Position numbers and translations under genes: made by a program. This document shows, piece by piece, positions 26,229 through 36,708 of a stretch of DNA of 64,000 nucleotides. Each line of letters begins with the position of its first letter. Positions within the stretch are counted from its first letter, which is position 1. The stretch is from NCBI RefSeq assembly GCF_004402695.1, contig NZ_SOFL01000056.1:62001-126000 (forward strand). Direction: 5' to 3'. The stretch comes from Cryobacterium adonitolivorans. Lineage in GTDB: Bacteria; Actinomycetota; Actinomycetes; Actinomycetales; Microbacteriaceae. A model generated the notes under the pieces. The model saw only the letters and a program-made list of their open reading frames with translations, did no database searches and was not told where the DNA came from.

Positions 26229-28070
26229 CTACCCGCAGTTCGCGGGGATCAGCGTTTGGTTCGTGGCGTTGATCATTGGGGTTCCCCGGGCTTCAAGCTG
26301 CCCATAGGTGCCGGGCTCGCCGGTGAACGTTGCACTCACGACGCTGGTTTCACCAGGTCGCAGGTAGGCAGTGAACTTCGCCACCGGTCGGCCGAGGTCA
26401 TTGGCACCACTATCGACGTTCGTTTCTTCGCCCTCTTCGACGACCTCGGAGCCAGCCAGGGTGGCGCCGACCGGCCCGTAGATAAAGACTTGGGTCGCAA
26501 AGAACTCAGAGCCGAAGTTCTGGGTGCTGATGTAGTCGGGCAGGTCGTCGGCTTGTTCCTGGGTGAGGTTTGAGTGCAGGGTCACCTTCGTCGTGAACGT
26601 GGGGTTAGCCGGTGCCTCGCAAACATCGGAGGTCGTTTCCGTCGAGGTCTGCAGATAGAAGTCGATTTTCGACGCGGAGACGTCGCGGTAGAACGTTCCG
26701 ACGACTGTGGCATCCGCGTTGTCCTTGGGCAGGGCGCCCTGGATTCGCGTGCCATCGAGAAGGCTCTGCTCAGCGGGATCTGCGCTCCAGGCCAGAATGC
26801 TTCCTTGATTGATTCCGTCCGTGATCGACGTGATCATGGTCTTGATATCGAAATCGCCTGCCGTCACTGCGGCCAGGATGCTCGCCGCTGCGTTCTGGAA
26901 GAAAGCGTCCACGATGAGGTAGTCGTCGTAGCTGCCGTAGCGAAAGTAGATCTCGTTCACGAGGAGTGACACGGCGTTCTCGCTCGAAAGGACGTCGCCA
27001 GAGCTGAGTGTGATCGGGCCCGTGGCCTTCAGGATGTGTGCAAGTGCGAGTGGGTCGATGGAGATGACGCCATCGACCACGGTGCCCTTGTCGCGTGCCC
27101 AGAACGATTGCATGATGCTTGCTGCCGTGGGGAAGTCCGGGCGACTGGTGGAAGTGTTGGGGAACCTGACCAGGTAGTCGCTGTAAAGGTCCAGTGCGCT
27201 TTGGTCGACTTGAACATCCACAGCAGTGCCGTCCTTGAGGTCGTTGCTACCACCGGCCTGCGCAGCGATCGAGACCTTTCCCTTGTCCACATTGATCAAG
27301 GTGTAGGACGCTGCGCTGCCGCCTAGCGCGGTCGACTCGGCGTTGTTCTGGAACGCCATGAGGTAGTTACGCGGGGTGTCCTGGCCGAGAACGGCGCCGG
27401 CCGCGGAAACCATCGGAGCGATGTCGGTGACAGTCGTCGTGGCCGAGGCGACCAAACCGGTGAGTTTGACAACGGCGTCTGTGACAGGCCCGATGGTCAA
27501 GGAGGTGTCGATTGTGGCCAGGCGTGTACCTGACCGAGCGAGGGCTCCGTCGGCTGATTCAACGACGGATTCCGCTTTCGTTATTGGTGTGAGGAGATCA
27601 ATCCCATCGGTGCTCTGGGAATCAGGTGCGATGGTGCCGACCAAGTCGACGGCCGGCACAGCGACATCGGTGACGATGTCATCGATGCTCTCTGCGACGG
27701 CGCGCACGCCCTTGAGGTTCTCGCCAACCACGGGCACAAATTCCGCGATGCGCCACGTGAGGTCCCGCGTCCCTGCCACTGCGCTGGCGGAATGCTCTTC
27801 AAGGTCGGAGCTGGTCGTAGACATAGCGGCTAGGTCGAACGACGTAGCTTCTGATTGGAGTTTTTCGACGAGCATTTGTGATGCTTCAAGGTCAGTTTTC
27901 ACTACAAGAAGTCGAGTTGCGAGCCAGGTTACGCCGCCGAGGACCACAACCAGGCCCACCACCATGCTGATTTTCAGCCATTGTTTCGCTGGCTTGCGAC
28001 TGCGACCGCGGTGGCGCGCGCCCGATTGGCTGGACAGCGAGGGAGTGCGCCTGGATGATCGAGAATTCAC
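26229..28070 (-). CDS. DUF4012 domain-containing membrane-anchored protein
   Basis: The protein has 613 residues. A basic N-terminus (RHRGRSRKPAKQWLK) precedes one transmembrane helix at about 33-52, so most of the protein is extracytoplasmic. The region after about residue 230 (NYLMAFQNNAESTALGG and later segments) is characteristic of DUF4012 proteins, which are frequent in actinobacterial exopolysaccharide loci and of unknown function. An LCP-like role in attaching glycans has been guessed for such proteins but is not shown. GTG 28070 is the chosen start, with only a weak ribosome-binding site. It is divergent from the glycosylphosphotransferase gene. Confidence 0.82.
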   Translation of the reverse strand: MNSRSSRRTPSLSSQSGARHRGRSRKPAKQWLKISMVVGLVVVLGGVTWLATRLLVVKTDLEASQMLVEKLQSEATSFDLAAMSTTSSDLEEHSASAVAGTRDLTWRIAEFVPVVGENLKGVRAVAESIDDIVTDVAVPAVDLVGTIAPDSQSTDGIDLLTPITKAESVVESADGALARSGTRLATIDTSLTIGPVTDAVVKLTGLVASATTTVTDIAPMVSAAGAVLGQDTPRNYLMAFQNNAESTALGGSAASYTLINVDKGKVSIAAQAGGSNDLKDGTAVDVQVDQSALDLYSDYLVRFPNTSTSRPDFPTAASIMQSFWARDKGTVVDGVISIDPLALAHILKATGPITLSSGDVLSSENAVSLLVNEIYFRYGSYDDYLIVDAFFQNAAASILAAVTAGDFDIKTMITSITDGINQGSILAWSADPAEQSLLDGTRIQGALPKDNADATVVGTFYRDVSASKIDFYLQTSTETTSDVCEAPANPTFTTKVTLHSNLTQEQADDLPDYISTQNFGSEFFATQVFIYGPVGATLAGSEVVEEGEETNVDSGANDLGRPVAKFTAYLRPGETSVVSATFTGEPGTYGQLEARGTPMINATNQTLIPANCG

Positions 28071-28246
28071 AGGTCAACTCTAGGGGAGCGCCTGCTGGAT
28101 CGGCTGCACGCGTAAAGGGGCACGGCTCGTACTTATCTTAATACGTCTGGCAATGGCCTGTGCAGCGGTTCGTATATGGAACTATGAGAGATAGCGCTGG
28201 GGATCCCGACTGTGTTTCTCAGCTTTACGTTGTTGTGGGGGAGAAA

Positions 28247-29713
28247 ATGGCAGTTGGTGAGGCCCGGGCGATTGGGGTGCTTCGGAGAAAATCCTGGCAA
28301 CGAGCTTTTGCGGTTCGGCTGTTTACCAGTGACGTGATTGTGGTGGTAATTACCGTATTCGCCTCCCAGTTCATTTGGTTTGGTTTCAATACCGTGCCCG
28401 TGGCCACTGAGACGCCCGTGGACCTCAGCGCTGGTTACACGCTCGTTTCACTGGTGCTAATCGTCAGCTGGATGCTGATGTTAGATGCCTTTGCCACCCG
28501 TGATCACAAGGTGATCGGAAGTGGAACACTGGAGTATAAGAGAGTGGCCGACGCCACTATTCGACTCTTTGGGTTGTTCGCGATCGTCGCGTTCCTCTTT
28601 AAAATCGAGTTGGCCCGCGGCTACTTCCTAACCGCCTTGCCTTTCGGCATGTTGCTTCTCATCGCAACCCGTTGGCGCTGGCGCCAGTGGCTCCGTGCGC
28701 GCCAAGCGCGTGGACTGTACGTGTCCCGGGCGCTTCTCCTCGGAGAACGCCTCAAGACGGCACACGTGGCAGCAACTATTACGCGCACTCCGGGAAGCGG
28801 CCTGAAGCTGGTCGGGGCGCTGACTCGCGAGGGGACGATCCGCAAGGGGCCGGTGCACGGTGTGCCGATTGTGGGGGACTACAGCGACCTACTCACTGCC
28901 CTTGACGACACCAACGCCGACACGGTCATCCTCACCGGCGCTGACGAGATCAGCCCCGAAGACATGCGGCGGGTGGGGTGGGAGCTCGAGGCCCGCGACG
29001 TGGAGCTGATCGTCGCACCGGCGCTCACCGACGTGGCCGGTCCGCGCATCCACTCCCGGCCCGTGGCCGGGCTGCCGCTCATCCACGTGAGCTATCCGCA
29101 GTTCGAGGGGGTTAAGCGCGTAACGAAGCGCACCTTCGACATCGTCGGTTCTGCGCTGCTCATTCTGCTCAGCTCGCCCGGCCTCATCTGGGTGGCGATC
29201 GCGGTGAAGCGCTCCAGCCCCGGCAACATCGTGTACCGGCAGGAGCGCATCGGCCGGCACGGTGTCACGTTCGGCATGTACAAGTTCCGCTCCATGGTGC
29301 AAGACGCCGACGACCAGCTCGAGAGCCTGCTCGACGCGCAGGGCACGTCGGACACCCCGCTGTTCAAGGTCACCAACGACCCGCGCATCACCCCGATCGG
29401 CAAGATCCTGCGCAAGTACTCCATTGATGAGCTGCCGCAGCTGTTCAACGTGCTGTTCGGCGAGATGAGCCTGGTGGGCCCGCGCCCGCAGCGGGCCGCC
29501 GAAGTGGCCCTTTACGACGACGCGGCCCACCGCCGGCTGATCATGAAGCCGGGCATGAGTGGACTCTGGCAGGTAAGTGGCCGCTCTAATCTCAGCTGGG
29601 AAGACAGCATCCGTCTGGACCTGTACTACGTGGAGAACTGGTCACTTACGGCCGACATCCTCATACTTTGGCGAACTGTTCGAGCGGTAGTCGCGCCCGA
29701 AGGGGCCGTCTGA
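28247..29713 (+). CDS. Polyprenyl glycosylphosphotransferase, initiating sugar transferase
   Basis: The protein has 488 residues in the WbaP/CpsE arrangement. Four or five N-terminal helices and a CoA-binding-like domain (about 145-275) precede the C-terminal catalytic domain. That domain shows KRTFDIVGS, YRQERIGRHG, MYKFRSM, SIDELPQLFNVL, MSLVGPRP and SGLWQVSGRS, all hallmarks of bacterial sugar transferases. It loads the first sugar-phosphate onto undecaprenyl phosphate. GGGGGAG lies just before ATG 28247; GTG 28160 and ATG 28184 are in-frame alternatives. GC content rises in the second half of the gene, where codon use returns to that of housekeeping genes. Confidence 0.87.
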   Translation: MAVGEARAIGVLRRKSWQRAFAVRLFTSDVIVVVITVFASQFIWFGFNTVPVATETPVDLSAGYTLVSLVLIVSWMLMLDAFATRDHKVIGSGTLEYKRVADATIRLFGLFAIVAFLFKIELARGYFLTALPFGMLLLIATRWRWRQWLRARQARGLYVSRALLLGERLKTAHVAATITRTPGSGLKLVGALTREGTIRKGPVHGVPIVGDYSDLLTALDDTNADTVILTGADEISPEDMRRVGWELEARDVELIVAPALTDVAGPRIHSRPVAGLPLIHVSYPQFEGVKRVTKRTFDIVGSALLILLSSPGLIWVAIAVKRSSPGNIVYRQERIGRHGVTFGMYKFRSMVQDADDQLESLLDAQGTSDTPLFKVTNDPRITPIGKILRKYSIDELPQLFNVLFGEMSLVGPRPQRAAEVALYDDAAHRRLIMKPGMSGLWQVSGRSNLSWEDSIRLDLYYVENWSLTADILILWRTVRAVVAPEGAV

Positions 29714-29852
29714 CTCGCTGAACCAGTGCCGAGCGCCTGCGACGATGCGGTCAGATCACGGGTTCCTAGGGGCGGCATGTCGACGTCGGCGGCCTCTAAG
29801 CACAAACCCATACGCACTGCGGGAGGACTTCTCCCACTGAACGGGAGCAACA

Positions 29853-31931
29853 ATGCAACAGGCGACGACTGACCGAGTCGAAAAGACTCAGCTCCAAGCC
29901 GTTTCCAGTCATCGACGTGGCGACATTCAGGGGCTCAGAGCCGTTGCGGTGCTCATGGTGCTGGTATTCCATGCGGGTCTTCCACTGCCCGGCGGATTCG
30001 TCGGTGTGGATGTCTTCTTCGTCATATCGGGCTTCGTCATCACTGCAATGCTCGCTCGCGAGTGGGCCGCGACTCGCCGAATCCGATTCGGTGAGTTCTA
30101 TCTCAAACGCTTTCTCAGGCTGACACCAGCGTTGGCGGCGATGGTGGCGACAACCGTGGTCGTCTCAGCATTCGTTCTTTCGCCACTCGGGCCACAACAG
30201 ACGACAGCGGCCACAGCCGCCGGCTCTCTTTTACTCGCCGCGAACTGGGTCATTTCCGCAACGACAGGTGGGTACTTTGACACCTCGGCCGGTGCGAATC
30301 CACTGCTGAACACGTGGTCCCTGTCAGTTGAAGAGCAGTTCTACGTTGTGTTTCCGGCCATCCTTGCGCTGGGTTGGATCCTTGGAAGACGGCATCGGCG
30401 GCTGCGCTACGTGGCGGTCATAGTTGTTTCGGCTGTGGCATTCGTTTCCTTCTTCCTGGCGATGTACGGGCCCAATCCGGAGTTCTTTGGTGCGGATGAG
30501 TGGCTGGTGGGGTTTTACAGTCCGCTCAGTAGGGCCTGGGAGTTTGCGGTCGGTGCGCTACTCGCGTTGGCGCTGACCCGTTTTCGTGTGTCCTCTCCTG
30601 CCGCCGCCACAGCGGTGGGGTTCGGGGGAGTGGCGATGTTGTTGGCGTCACTGTGGTTCATCAACGAAAGTACGACCTTTCCGGGGAAGTGGACCCTGGT
30701 TCCCGTGGTTGGCGCGATGTGCCTCCTCCTCGCAGGCAGCTATCAGTCGAACCCTGTGACTCGCGCGCTGTCCACCCGGCCCATGGTGAAGCTGGGGGAC
30801 TGGTCCTACTCCATTTATCTGTGGCACTGGCCGTTCATCGTCTTCGCGACAATTCTCTTTCCGGGCAGCACAACGGCCATGGTGATCGCGTGCCTGCTCT
30901 CACTCATCCCGGCGATTGCTTCTTACTATTGGATCGAAGCACCCTTCCGGAGAGCACGCCTGCTTCCCGTTCGGCATCTGGTTCCTCTGGTGGCCGCCAC
31001 TTTGATCATCCCGCTCGGGCTCACCGCGTGTTTCGGAATTGCCGTCAGCAATGGCTACTGGAACCAACAGATCGTTAGCCTTCAGACGAATATCGACCCC
31101 ATCGTTGGTACACCTGGGTGCTTCACCGACAATCGCGCTAACTTGATGAACCCTCGTGACTGCCTGCTAAATGCCACCGGCGCGGGTGAGCCTGTGTATC
31201 TGGCAGGAGATTCCAATGCACTGATGTTCACAGCGGGCCTTCTCGCTGCGAGCGAAGAAGCCAAAAGGCCATTCACCTCGTATACCTTCAGCTCATGCCC
31301 ATTGGTCGGAGTGGTGGCGACCTGGAGAAAGACTGGTGCGGTCTACCGGCCCGGTTGCGACGAGTATCAGAAAGAGACGCTCGCCTGGCTGGAGGACGCT
31401 GAGGCAGGAACGGTCGTTCTCGGCAGCGCGGACTACTATCTCCGAGACCCAGTACTCGGCATCAAGGTCAATGGCACGCAGGCGAAGGGCTATGCCGCCA
31501 AGACGCAGGCATACACGGCAGGACTGCGTCAGACCATACAGACGCTCCAAACGGCAGGGCACGAAGTCGTGGTGGTTTTGCCTATTCCGAACTTCCGATT
31601 GGAATCAGACGAGGCGAGTGCGGAGGCCTGGCGGGGACCCCAGTCCTGCATGAACCTCGCCTTCTTCATCGACTCGTGTGCGAAGGACATGCAGACGTCC
31701 CTCTCCGTAGTCAGCGACAGGCAGGCTGCCATCTGGGCGGAGATTACTCGGGTGGCCGAAGAGACCGGTAGCCGCGTGCTCGACCTGAGCGCGGACATCT
31801 GCCCTGATGGCCAGTGCGCTGTGACACGCGATGAAGTCCAGATCTATGCCGATTACAATCACATTTCCACTCAAGAATCCAGGATTCTCGCCCCAGAGTT
31901 TGCGGCGGTTTTGGGGGCGGCCGGCCGCTAG
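29853..31931 (+). CDS. Acyltransferase-3/SGNH fusion protein
   Basis: The protein has 692 residues. Residues about 20-400 form an acyltransferase-3 domain (GDIQGLRAVAVLMVLVFHAG; GVDVFFVISGFVIT; NTWSLSVEEQFYV). The rest is an extracytoplasmic SGNH domain with YLAGDSNALMF (nucleophile Ser in GDS) and DYNHIS (catalytic Asp/His). The two-domain form (OatA-like) carries an acyl group across the membrane and transfers it to a glycan. GGGAG precedes the ATG. It is the last gene of the exopolysaccharide cassette and is followed by repeats and the S10 leader. Confidence 0.88.
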   Translation: MQQATTDRVEKTQLQAVSSHRRGDIQGLRAVAVLMVLVFHAGLPLPGGFVGVDVFFVISGFVITAMLAREWAATRRIRFGEFYLKRFLRLTPALAAMVATTVVVSAFVLSPLGPQQTTAATAAGSLLLAANWVISATTGGYFDTSAGANPLLNTWSLSVEEQFYVVFPAILALGWILGRRHRRLRYVAVIVVSAVAFVSFFLAMYGPNPEFFGADEWLVGFYSPLSRAWEFAVGALLALALTRFRVSSPAAATAVGFGGVAMLLASLWFINESTTFPGKWTLVPVVGAMCLLLAGSYQSNPVTRALSTRPMVKLGDWSYSIYLWHWPFIVFATILFPGSTTAMVIACLLSLIPAIASYYWIEAPFRRARLLPVRHLVPLVAATLIIPLGLTACFGIAVSNGYWNQQIVSLQTNIDPIVGTPGCFTDNRANLMNPRDCLLNATGAGEPVYLAGDSNALMFTAGLLAASEEAKRPFTSYTFSSCPLVGVVATWRKTGAVYRPGCDEYQKETLAWLEDAEAGTVVLGSADYYLRDPVLGIKVNGTQAKGYAAKTQAYTAGLRQTIQTLQTAGHEVVVVLPIPNFRLESDEASAEAWRGPQSCMNLAFFIDSCAKDMQTSLSVVSDRQAAIWAEITRVAEETGSRVLDLSADICPDGQCAVTRDEVQIYADYNHISTQESRILAPEFAAVLGAAGR

Positions 31932-31963
31932 CCGGTGCGGGTAGGCCACGCTCCGAGTTCTGG

Positions 31964-32018
31964 GGTCTCGACGAGCTCGACAAGCTCGACCAACGGCTCG
32001 GGAGAGCTCGACCAACGG
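31964..32018. repeat. Dispersed TCGA repeat with an extended and a half copy
   Basis: At 31964-31996 the repeat has an internal duplication of its core (CGACGAGCTCGACAAGCTCG). A half unit ending GAGCTCGACCAACGGG follows at 32003-32018. The pattern suggests expansion by slippage or recombination. Confidence 0.7.
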
Positions 32019-32464
32019 GTCCCGGCAGGCCCGATCGGCCGGTGGGGGAGACGCCCGAGTTCCGCGGAACGACGCGGGTCTCGACAAGCTCGACCAGCGG
32101 GGGCGCAACGCGACACGCCCGGGTTGCACAATGACCTATTCCTGTGGCAGACTCTTCTAGTTCAACACTTTCGGATCGCGCTGCACGCGAGACCGGAATC
32201 ACTGCCAGGCAGTGCATAGTTCGCCCCTTGCGGGTTGGGACTAGGCCGCGGGTAGCAGAACGAAGCTTAAATCAACTTCTCGGATGCGTGGGTAAAACCA
32301 TGTCATCCGTCAGGCCCCGGCCTGGGGGAGTTGGCTCGAGAAGGTCGGATCCCCGGCCGGATCGAAATTGACAGATGAACAGTGGTGCGATAGCAGCAGT
32401 GCTACTACGGCGTCCAATGCAGCCCTCGGGATGTAAGAAGCCTTGACAAGAAAGAGAGTTCGAC
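32019..32464 (+). promoter_or_regulatory. rpsJ: Promoter and leader region of the S10 operon
   Basis: This fills most of the 533-bp gap before rpsJ. TTGCAC (32124-32129) and CAGACT (32148-32153) with 18-bp spacing form a plausible promoter. A second candidate is TTGACA (32368-32373) with TAGCAG (32391-32396), spacing 17. A perfect CACTGCC-A-GGCAGTG dyad lies at 32200-32214 and a CAGGCC/GGCCTG dyad near 32311. From the first promoter the leader would be about 300 nt, long enough for feedback control as in other S10 operons, but no specific protein-binding site was recognised. Confidence 0.4.
32077..32100. repeat. Dispersed intergenic TCGA palindrome (copy 6)
   Basis: GGTCTCGACAAGCTCGACCA followed by GCGG, identical over 20 bases to the copy inside the str operon at 4990. 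It lies just upstream of the candidate S10 promoter. Confidence 0.75.
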
Positions 32465-32773
32465 ATGGCGGGACAGAAAATCCGCATTCGACTTAAGTCG
32501 TATGACCACGAGGTCATCGACATCTCGGCGCGCAAGATCGTCGACACCGTCACCCGTGCGGGTGCAACCGTTGTCGGCCCCGTGCCGCTTCCGACCGAGA
32601 AGAACGTGGTGTGTGTCATCCGTTCCCCTCACAAGTACAAGGACAGCCGGGAGCACTTTGAAATGCGCACCCACAAGCGTCTGATCGACATCATTGACCC
32701 GACGCCGAAGGCCGTCGACTCGCTTATGCGTCTCGACCTCCCGGCCGACGTCAACATCGAGATCAAGCTCTAG
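32465..32773 (+). CDS. rpsJ: 30S ribosomal protein S10
   Basis: S10 (102 residues, the usual length) is part of the 30S head and of NusB-dependent antitermination. [19 protein letters not shown] and [12 protein letters not shown] are characteristic. GAAAGAGAG precedes the ATG. It is the first gene of the S10 operon. Confidence 0.97.
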   Translation: MAGQKIRIRLKSYDHEVIDISARKIVDTVTRAGATVVGPVPLPTEKNVVCVIRSPHKYKDSREHFEMRTHKRLIDIIDPTPKAVDSLMRLDLPADVNIEIKL

Positions 32774-32781
32774 GGCCCGCG

Positions 32782-33441
32782 ATGTCGTACGCAGATACCA
32801 AGACCACCAAGGGCCTCCTCGGCAAGAAGCTCGGCATGACTCAGGTGTGGGACGAGAACAACAAGCTTGTTCCCGTTACCGTCATCGAGATCTCGCCGAA
32901 CGTCGTCACCCAGATCCGCACGAAGGACATCGACGGCTACGCCGGCGTCCAGATTGCCTCTGGCGCCATCGACCCCCGCAAGGTGAACAAGCCGTCCGCA
33001 GGACACTTCGAGAAGGCCGGCGTCACGCCGCGCCGTCACGTTACCGAGCTCCGCACCGCGGATGCCGCTGACTACACCCTGGGCCAGGAGCTCACCGTTG
33101 ACGGTGTGTTCGTTGCCGGCACCAAGGTTGACGTCATGGGCACCTCCAAGGGCAAGGGCTTCGCCGGTGTTATGAAGCGTCACAACTTCAAGGGTGTTTC
33201 CGCTTCGCACGGTTCGCACCGCAACCACCGCAAGCCCGGTTCCATCGGTGCCTCCTCGACCCCCAGCCGTGTCTTCAAGGGCATGCGCATGGCCGGTCGT
33301 ATGGGTGGCGAGCGCGTGACCGTGCTGAACCTCAAGGTTCACGCGATCGACGCTGACAAGGGCCTCATTCTGGTCAAGGGTGCCGTTCCCGGCGCCAAGG
33401 GCCGCCTCGTATTCGTCCGCACCGCAGTGAAGGGAGCGTAG
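32782..33441 (+). CDS. rplC: 50S ribosomal protein L3
   Basis: L3 (219 residues) is a primary 23S rRNA binder near the peptidyl transferase centre. [16 protein letters not shown] at the N-terminus and the loop [20 protein letters not shown] near residue 155 identify it. It follows rpsJ by 8 bp. Confidence 0.97.
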   Translation: MSYADTKTTKGLLGKKLGMTQVWDENNKLVPVTVIEISPNVVTQIRTKDIDGYAGVQIASGAIDPRKVNKPSAGHFEKAGVTPRRHVTELRTADAADYTLGQELTVDGVFVAGTKVDVMGTSKGKGFAGVMKRHNFKGVSASHGSHRNHRKPGSIGASSTPSRVFKGMRMAGRMGGERVTVLNLKVHAIDADKGLILVKGAVPGAKGRLVFVRTAVKGA

Positions 33442-33446
33442 TTCTT

Positions 33447-34097
33447 ATGGCTACCGCACTCGACCTCATCGACGCCAACGGCAAGAAGGCCGGCTCCGTT
33501 GAGCTGCCCGCCGAAATCTTCGACGTCCAGACCAACATCCCGCTGATTCACCAGGTCGTTGTCGCGCAGCTCGCTGCCGCACGCCAGGGAACGCACAAGG
33601 TAAAGAGCCGCGGAGAAGTTTCCGGTGCCGGCCGCAAGCCGTTCAAGCAGAAGGGAACCGGTCGCGCTCGTCAGGGCTCGATCCGCGCCCCTCAGATGAC
33701 CGGTGGTGGCATCGTCCACGGACCGACCCCGCGCAGCTACGACCAGCGCACCCCGAAGAAGATGATTGCCGCCGCGCTCAAGGGTTCACTCTCTGACCGC
33801 GCCCGTGGCGACCGTCTGCACGTGGTGACCGCGCTGTTCTCGGCCGAGACGCCCAGCACCAAGGGCGCCATCACGCTGCTCACCCAGATCGCCAGCAGCA
33901 AGCACGTGCTGGTCGTTCTCGAGCGCACCGACGAGCTGACCCTCCGCAGCATCCGCAACCTCCCGACGGTGCACGTGCTGTCCTGGGACCAGCTGAATGC
34001 CTATGACGTTCTCGTCTCTGACGACATCGTCTTCACCAAGGGCGCGTTTGACGCGTTCGTGGCGCACAAGACCAAGAAGGAAGAGGTGTCCGCATAA
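33447..34097 (+). CDS. rplD: 50S ribosomal protein L4
   Basis: L4 (216 residues) lines the exit tunnel. [20 protein letters not shown] in the extended loop and FGPTPRSY-like [15 protein letters not shown] are present. In E. coli L4 represses its own operon; whether it acts on the leader before rpsJ is not shown here. Its TAA overlaps the rplW ATG. Confidence 0.97.
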   Translation: MATALDLIDANGKKAGSVELPAEIFDVQTNIPLIHQVVVAQLAAARQGTHKVKSRGEVSGAGRKPFKQKGTGRARQGSIRAPQMTGGGIVHGPTPRSYDQRTPKKMIAAALKGSLSDRARGDRLHVVTALFSAETPSTKGAITLLTQIASSKHVLVVLERTDELTLRSIRNLPTVHVLSWDQLNAYDVLVSDDIVFTKGAFDAFVAHKTKKEEVSA

Positions 34098-34399
34098 TGG
34101 CTACCCCGATTCAAAAGGACCCCCGCGACGTCATCATCGCTCCGGTCGTCTCTGAAAAGAGCTACGGCCTGATCGACGAGGGCAAGTACACCTTCATCGT
34201 GGACCCGCGCTCGAACAAGACCGAAATCAAGCTGGCGATCGAGAAGATCTTCAAGGTTGAGGTTGCGTCGATCAACACCATGAACCGCATCGGCAAGACT
34301 CGCCGTACGAAGTTCGGCATGGGTAAGCGCAAGGACACCAAGCGTGCCATCGTCACGCTCAAGTCCGGTTCCATCGACATCTTCACGGCCGTCGGCTAA
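34097..34399 (+). CDS. rplW: 50S ribosomal protein L23
   Basis: L23 (100 residues) sits at the tunnel exit and docks trigger factor and [23 protein letters not shown] and VNTMNRIGK-like [17 protein letters not shown] are diagnostic. Start and upstream stop overlap as TAATG. Confidence 0.96.
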   Translation: MATPIQKDPRDVIIAPVVSEKSYGLIDEGKYTFIVDPRSNKTEIKLAIEKIFKVEVASINTMNRIGKTRRTKFGMGKRKDTKRAIVTLKSGSIDIFTAVG

Positions 34400-34424
34400 G
34401 CGGCCAGGACTAGAGGAATAAGAA

Positions 34425-35264
34425 ATGGCTATTCGTAAGTACAAGCCCACGACCCCCGGTCGTCGCGGTTCATCTGTTGCGGACTTCGCAGAGATCACCC
34501 GTTCGACGCCCGAGAAGTCGCTGCTTCGTCCGCTGTCCAAGACCGGTGGTCGTAACAACCAGGGTCGCATCACGACGCGTCACATCGGTGGTGGCCACAA
34601 GCGCCAGTACCGCGTGATCGACTTCCGTCGTAACGACAAAGACGGTGTCAACGCCAAGGTCGCTCACATTGAATACGACCCCAACCGCACGGCGCGCATC
34701 GCGCTGCTGCACTTCCTGGACGGCTCCAAGCGCTACATCATTGCGCCGAACAAGCTGAACCAGGGCGACATCGTCGAGTCGGGTGCCGGTGCTGACATCA
34801 AGCCCGGCAACAACCTGCCGCTGAAGAACATCCCCACCGGTACCATCATTCACGCCATCGAGATCCGTCCGGGTGGTGGCGCCAAGCTGGCCCGCTCCGC
34901 CGGAGTGTCGGTTCGGCTGGTCGCGAAGGATGGCATCTACGCCCAGCTGCGCCTGCCGTCCGGAGAAATCCGTAACGTCGACGCCCGCTGCCGCGCCACG
35001 ATCGGCGAGGTCGGCAACGCCGAGCAGTCGAACATCAACTGGGGCAAGGCCGGCCGGATGCGCTGGAAAGGCGTTCGCCCGACCGTTCGTGGTGTTGCCA
35101 TGAACCCGGTCGACCACCCGCACGGTGGTGGTGAGGGTAAGACGTCCGGTGGACGTCACCCCGTCAGCCCCTGGGGCCAGAAGGAAGGGCGCACCCGCCA
35201 CCCGAACAAGGAAAGCGACAAGCTCATTGTTCGTCGCCGTACCGTCGGCAAGAAGCGTAAGTAG
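34425..35264 (+). CDS. rplB: 50S ribosomal protein L2
   Basis: L2 (279 residues) is essential for subunit joining and peptidyl transfer. [15 protein letters not shown] opens the protein, and the C-terminal [18 protein letters not shown] contains the conserved His required for activity. A GAGGAATAAGAA ribosome-binding region precedes the ATG. Confidence 0.97.
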   Translation: MAIRKYKPTTPGRRGSSVADFAEITRSTPEKSLLRPLSKTGGRNNQGRITTRHIGGGHKRQYRVIDFRRNDKDGVNAKVAHIEYDPNRTARIALLHFLDGSKRYIIAPNKLNQGDIVESGAGADIKPGNNLPLKNIPTGTIIHAIEIRPGGGAKLARSAGVSVRLVAKDGIYAQLRLPSGEIRNVDARCRATIGEVGNAEQSNINWGKAGRMRWKGVRPTVRGVAMNPVDHPHGGGEGKTSGGRHPVSPWGQKEGRTRHPNKESDKLIVRRRTVGKKRK

Positions 35265-35273
35265 GAGTAGACG

Positions 35274-35555
35274 ATGCCAAGAAGTCTTAAGAAGGGCCCC
35301 TTCGTTGACGACCACCTGCTTCGCAAGGTTGTCAAGGCGAATGAAGCCTCAAGCAAGAACGTAATCAAGACCTGGTCGCGCCGTTCGATGATCATCCCCG
35401 ACATGCTCGGGCACACCATCGCGGTTCACGACGGTCGCAAGCACATCCCGGTGTTCGTCACCGAGAGCATGGTTGGGCACAAACTCGGTGAGTTTGCTCC
35501 CACCCGCACCTTCCGTGGTCACGTGAAGGATGACAAGAAGGGTCGTCGCCGCTAA
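35274..35555 (+). CDS. rpsS: 30S ribosomal protein S19
   Basis: S19 (93 residues) contacts the A-site finger in the 30S head. [16 protein letters not shown] and [20 protein letters not shown] identify it. It lies 9 bp after rplB. Confidence 0.97.
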   Translation: MPRSLKKGPFVDDHLLRKVVKANEASSKNVIKTWSRRSMIIPDMLGHTIAVHDGRKHIPVFVTESMVGHKLGEFAPTRTFRGHVKDDKKGRRR

Positions 35556-35578
35556 CGCGGTGACGTGAAGGAGGAGAA

Positions 35579-35944
35579 ATGGTGGAGTCGATCGCACGCG
35601 TGCGTCACATCCGCGTTACCGCCCAGAAGGCCCGTCGCGTTGTCAACCTGATTCGTGGCAAGCAGGCGCATGAAGCGCTGGGAATTCTGAAGTTCGCGCC
35701 CCAGGGCGCGTCCGACCCCGTGTACAAGCTGGTGGCCTCGGCCATCGCCAACGCCCGGGTCAAGGCCGATGCAGCAAACGAGTTCCTGGACGAACAGGAT
35801 CTGTTCATCTCCCAGGCATTCGTCGATGAGGGTACAACCCTCAAGCGTTTCCAGGCCCGCGCACAGGGTCGCGCATTCCAGATCAAGAAGCGTACGAGCC
35901 ACATCACTGTTGTGCTCGCCACTCCTGAGGAGGGTACGAAGTAA
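35579..35944 (+). CDS. rplV: 50S ribosomal protein L22
   Basis: L22 (121 residues) extends a beta hairpin into the exit tunnel. [17 protein letters not shown] and the terminal [17 protein letters not shown] are typical. GGAGGAG precedes the ATG, and its TAA overlaps the rpsC start. Confidence 0.97.
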   Translation: MVESIARVRHIRVTAQKARRVVNLIRGKQAHEALGILKFAPQGASDPVYKLVASAIANARVKADAANEFLDEQDLFISQAFVDEGTTLKRFQARAQGRAFQIKKRTSHITVVLATPEEGTK

Positions 35945-36708
35945 TGGGTCAGAAAGTAAACCCGTATGGCTTCCGTCTGGGAATCACGACCGACCACGTG
36001 TCGCGTTGGTTCTCTGACAGCACGAAGCCGGGCCAGCGTTACAGCGACTTCGTCGCTGAAGACGTCAAGATCCGCCGCCTGTTGAGCACCAGCCTCGACC
36101 GCGCCGGCGTTTCCCGCATCGAGATCGAGCGCACCCGCGATCGTGTCCGTGTCGACATTCACACCGCCCGTCCGGGCATCGTGATCGGTCGTCGCGGCGC
36201 GGAAGCAGAGCGCATCCGGTCCGACCTTGAAAAGCTCACCGCCAAGCAGATCCAGCTGAACATCCTCGAGGTCAAGAACCCCGAGCAGGATGCACAGCTC
36301 GTCGCGCAGGGCATCGCAGAGCAGCTCTCCGCTCGTGTGGCTTTCCGCCGCGCGATGCGTAAGGGCCTGCAGGGCGCCCAGCGTGCCGGCGCCAAGGGTG
36401 TTCGCATCCAGGTGTCCGGTCGTCTCGGTGGCGCTGAGATGAGCCGTTCGGAGTTCTACCGCGAAGGCCGTGTGCCGCTGCACACCCTGCGCGCGAACAT
36501 CGACTACGGCTTCTACGAAGCCAAGACCACCTTCGGCCGCATCGGCGTGAAGGTCTGGATCTACAAGGGCGACATCACCAACAAGGAACTCGCTCGTGAG
36601 CAGGCCAACGCTAAGTCGTCCCGCCCCGAGCGTCGTGACGACCGTCCCCGCCGTGCGCCTCGCGCAGAGGGCGCGGCTCCGGTTGCAGCAGGAGTTGAGG
36701 CTAAATAA
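35944..36708 (+). CDS. rpsC: 30S ribosomal protein S3
   Basis: S3 (254 residues) lines the mRNA entry channel. [20 protein letters not shown] and the KH-domain [15 protein letters not shown] are clear. About 35 C-terminal residues rich in Arg, Pro and Ala ([17 protein letters not shown]) form a disordered tail. TAATG overlaps link it to both neighbours. Confidence 0.97.
   Translation: MGQKVNPYGFRLGITTDHVSRWFSDSTKPGQRYSDFVAEDVKIRRLLSTSLDRAGVSRIEIERTRDRVRVDIHTARPGIVIGRRGAEAERIRSDLEKLTAKQIQLNILEVKNPEQDAQLVAQGIAEQLSARVAFRRAMRKGLQGAQRAGAKGVRIQVSGRLGGAEMSRSEFYREGRVPLHTLRANIDYGFYEAKTTFGRIGVKVWIYKGDITNKELAREQANAKSSRPERRDDRPRRAPRAEGAAPVAAGVEAK

Noticed and set aside
31932-32464. A small gene in the gap before rpsJ
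   Set aside because: Open frames there consist of repeat sequence and leader; none has a ribosome-binding site or a recognisable protein pattern.
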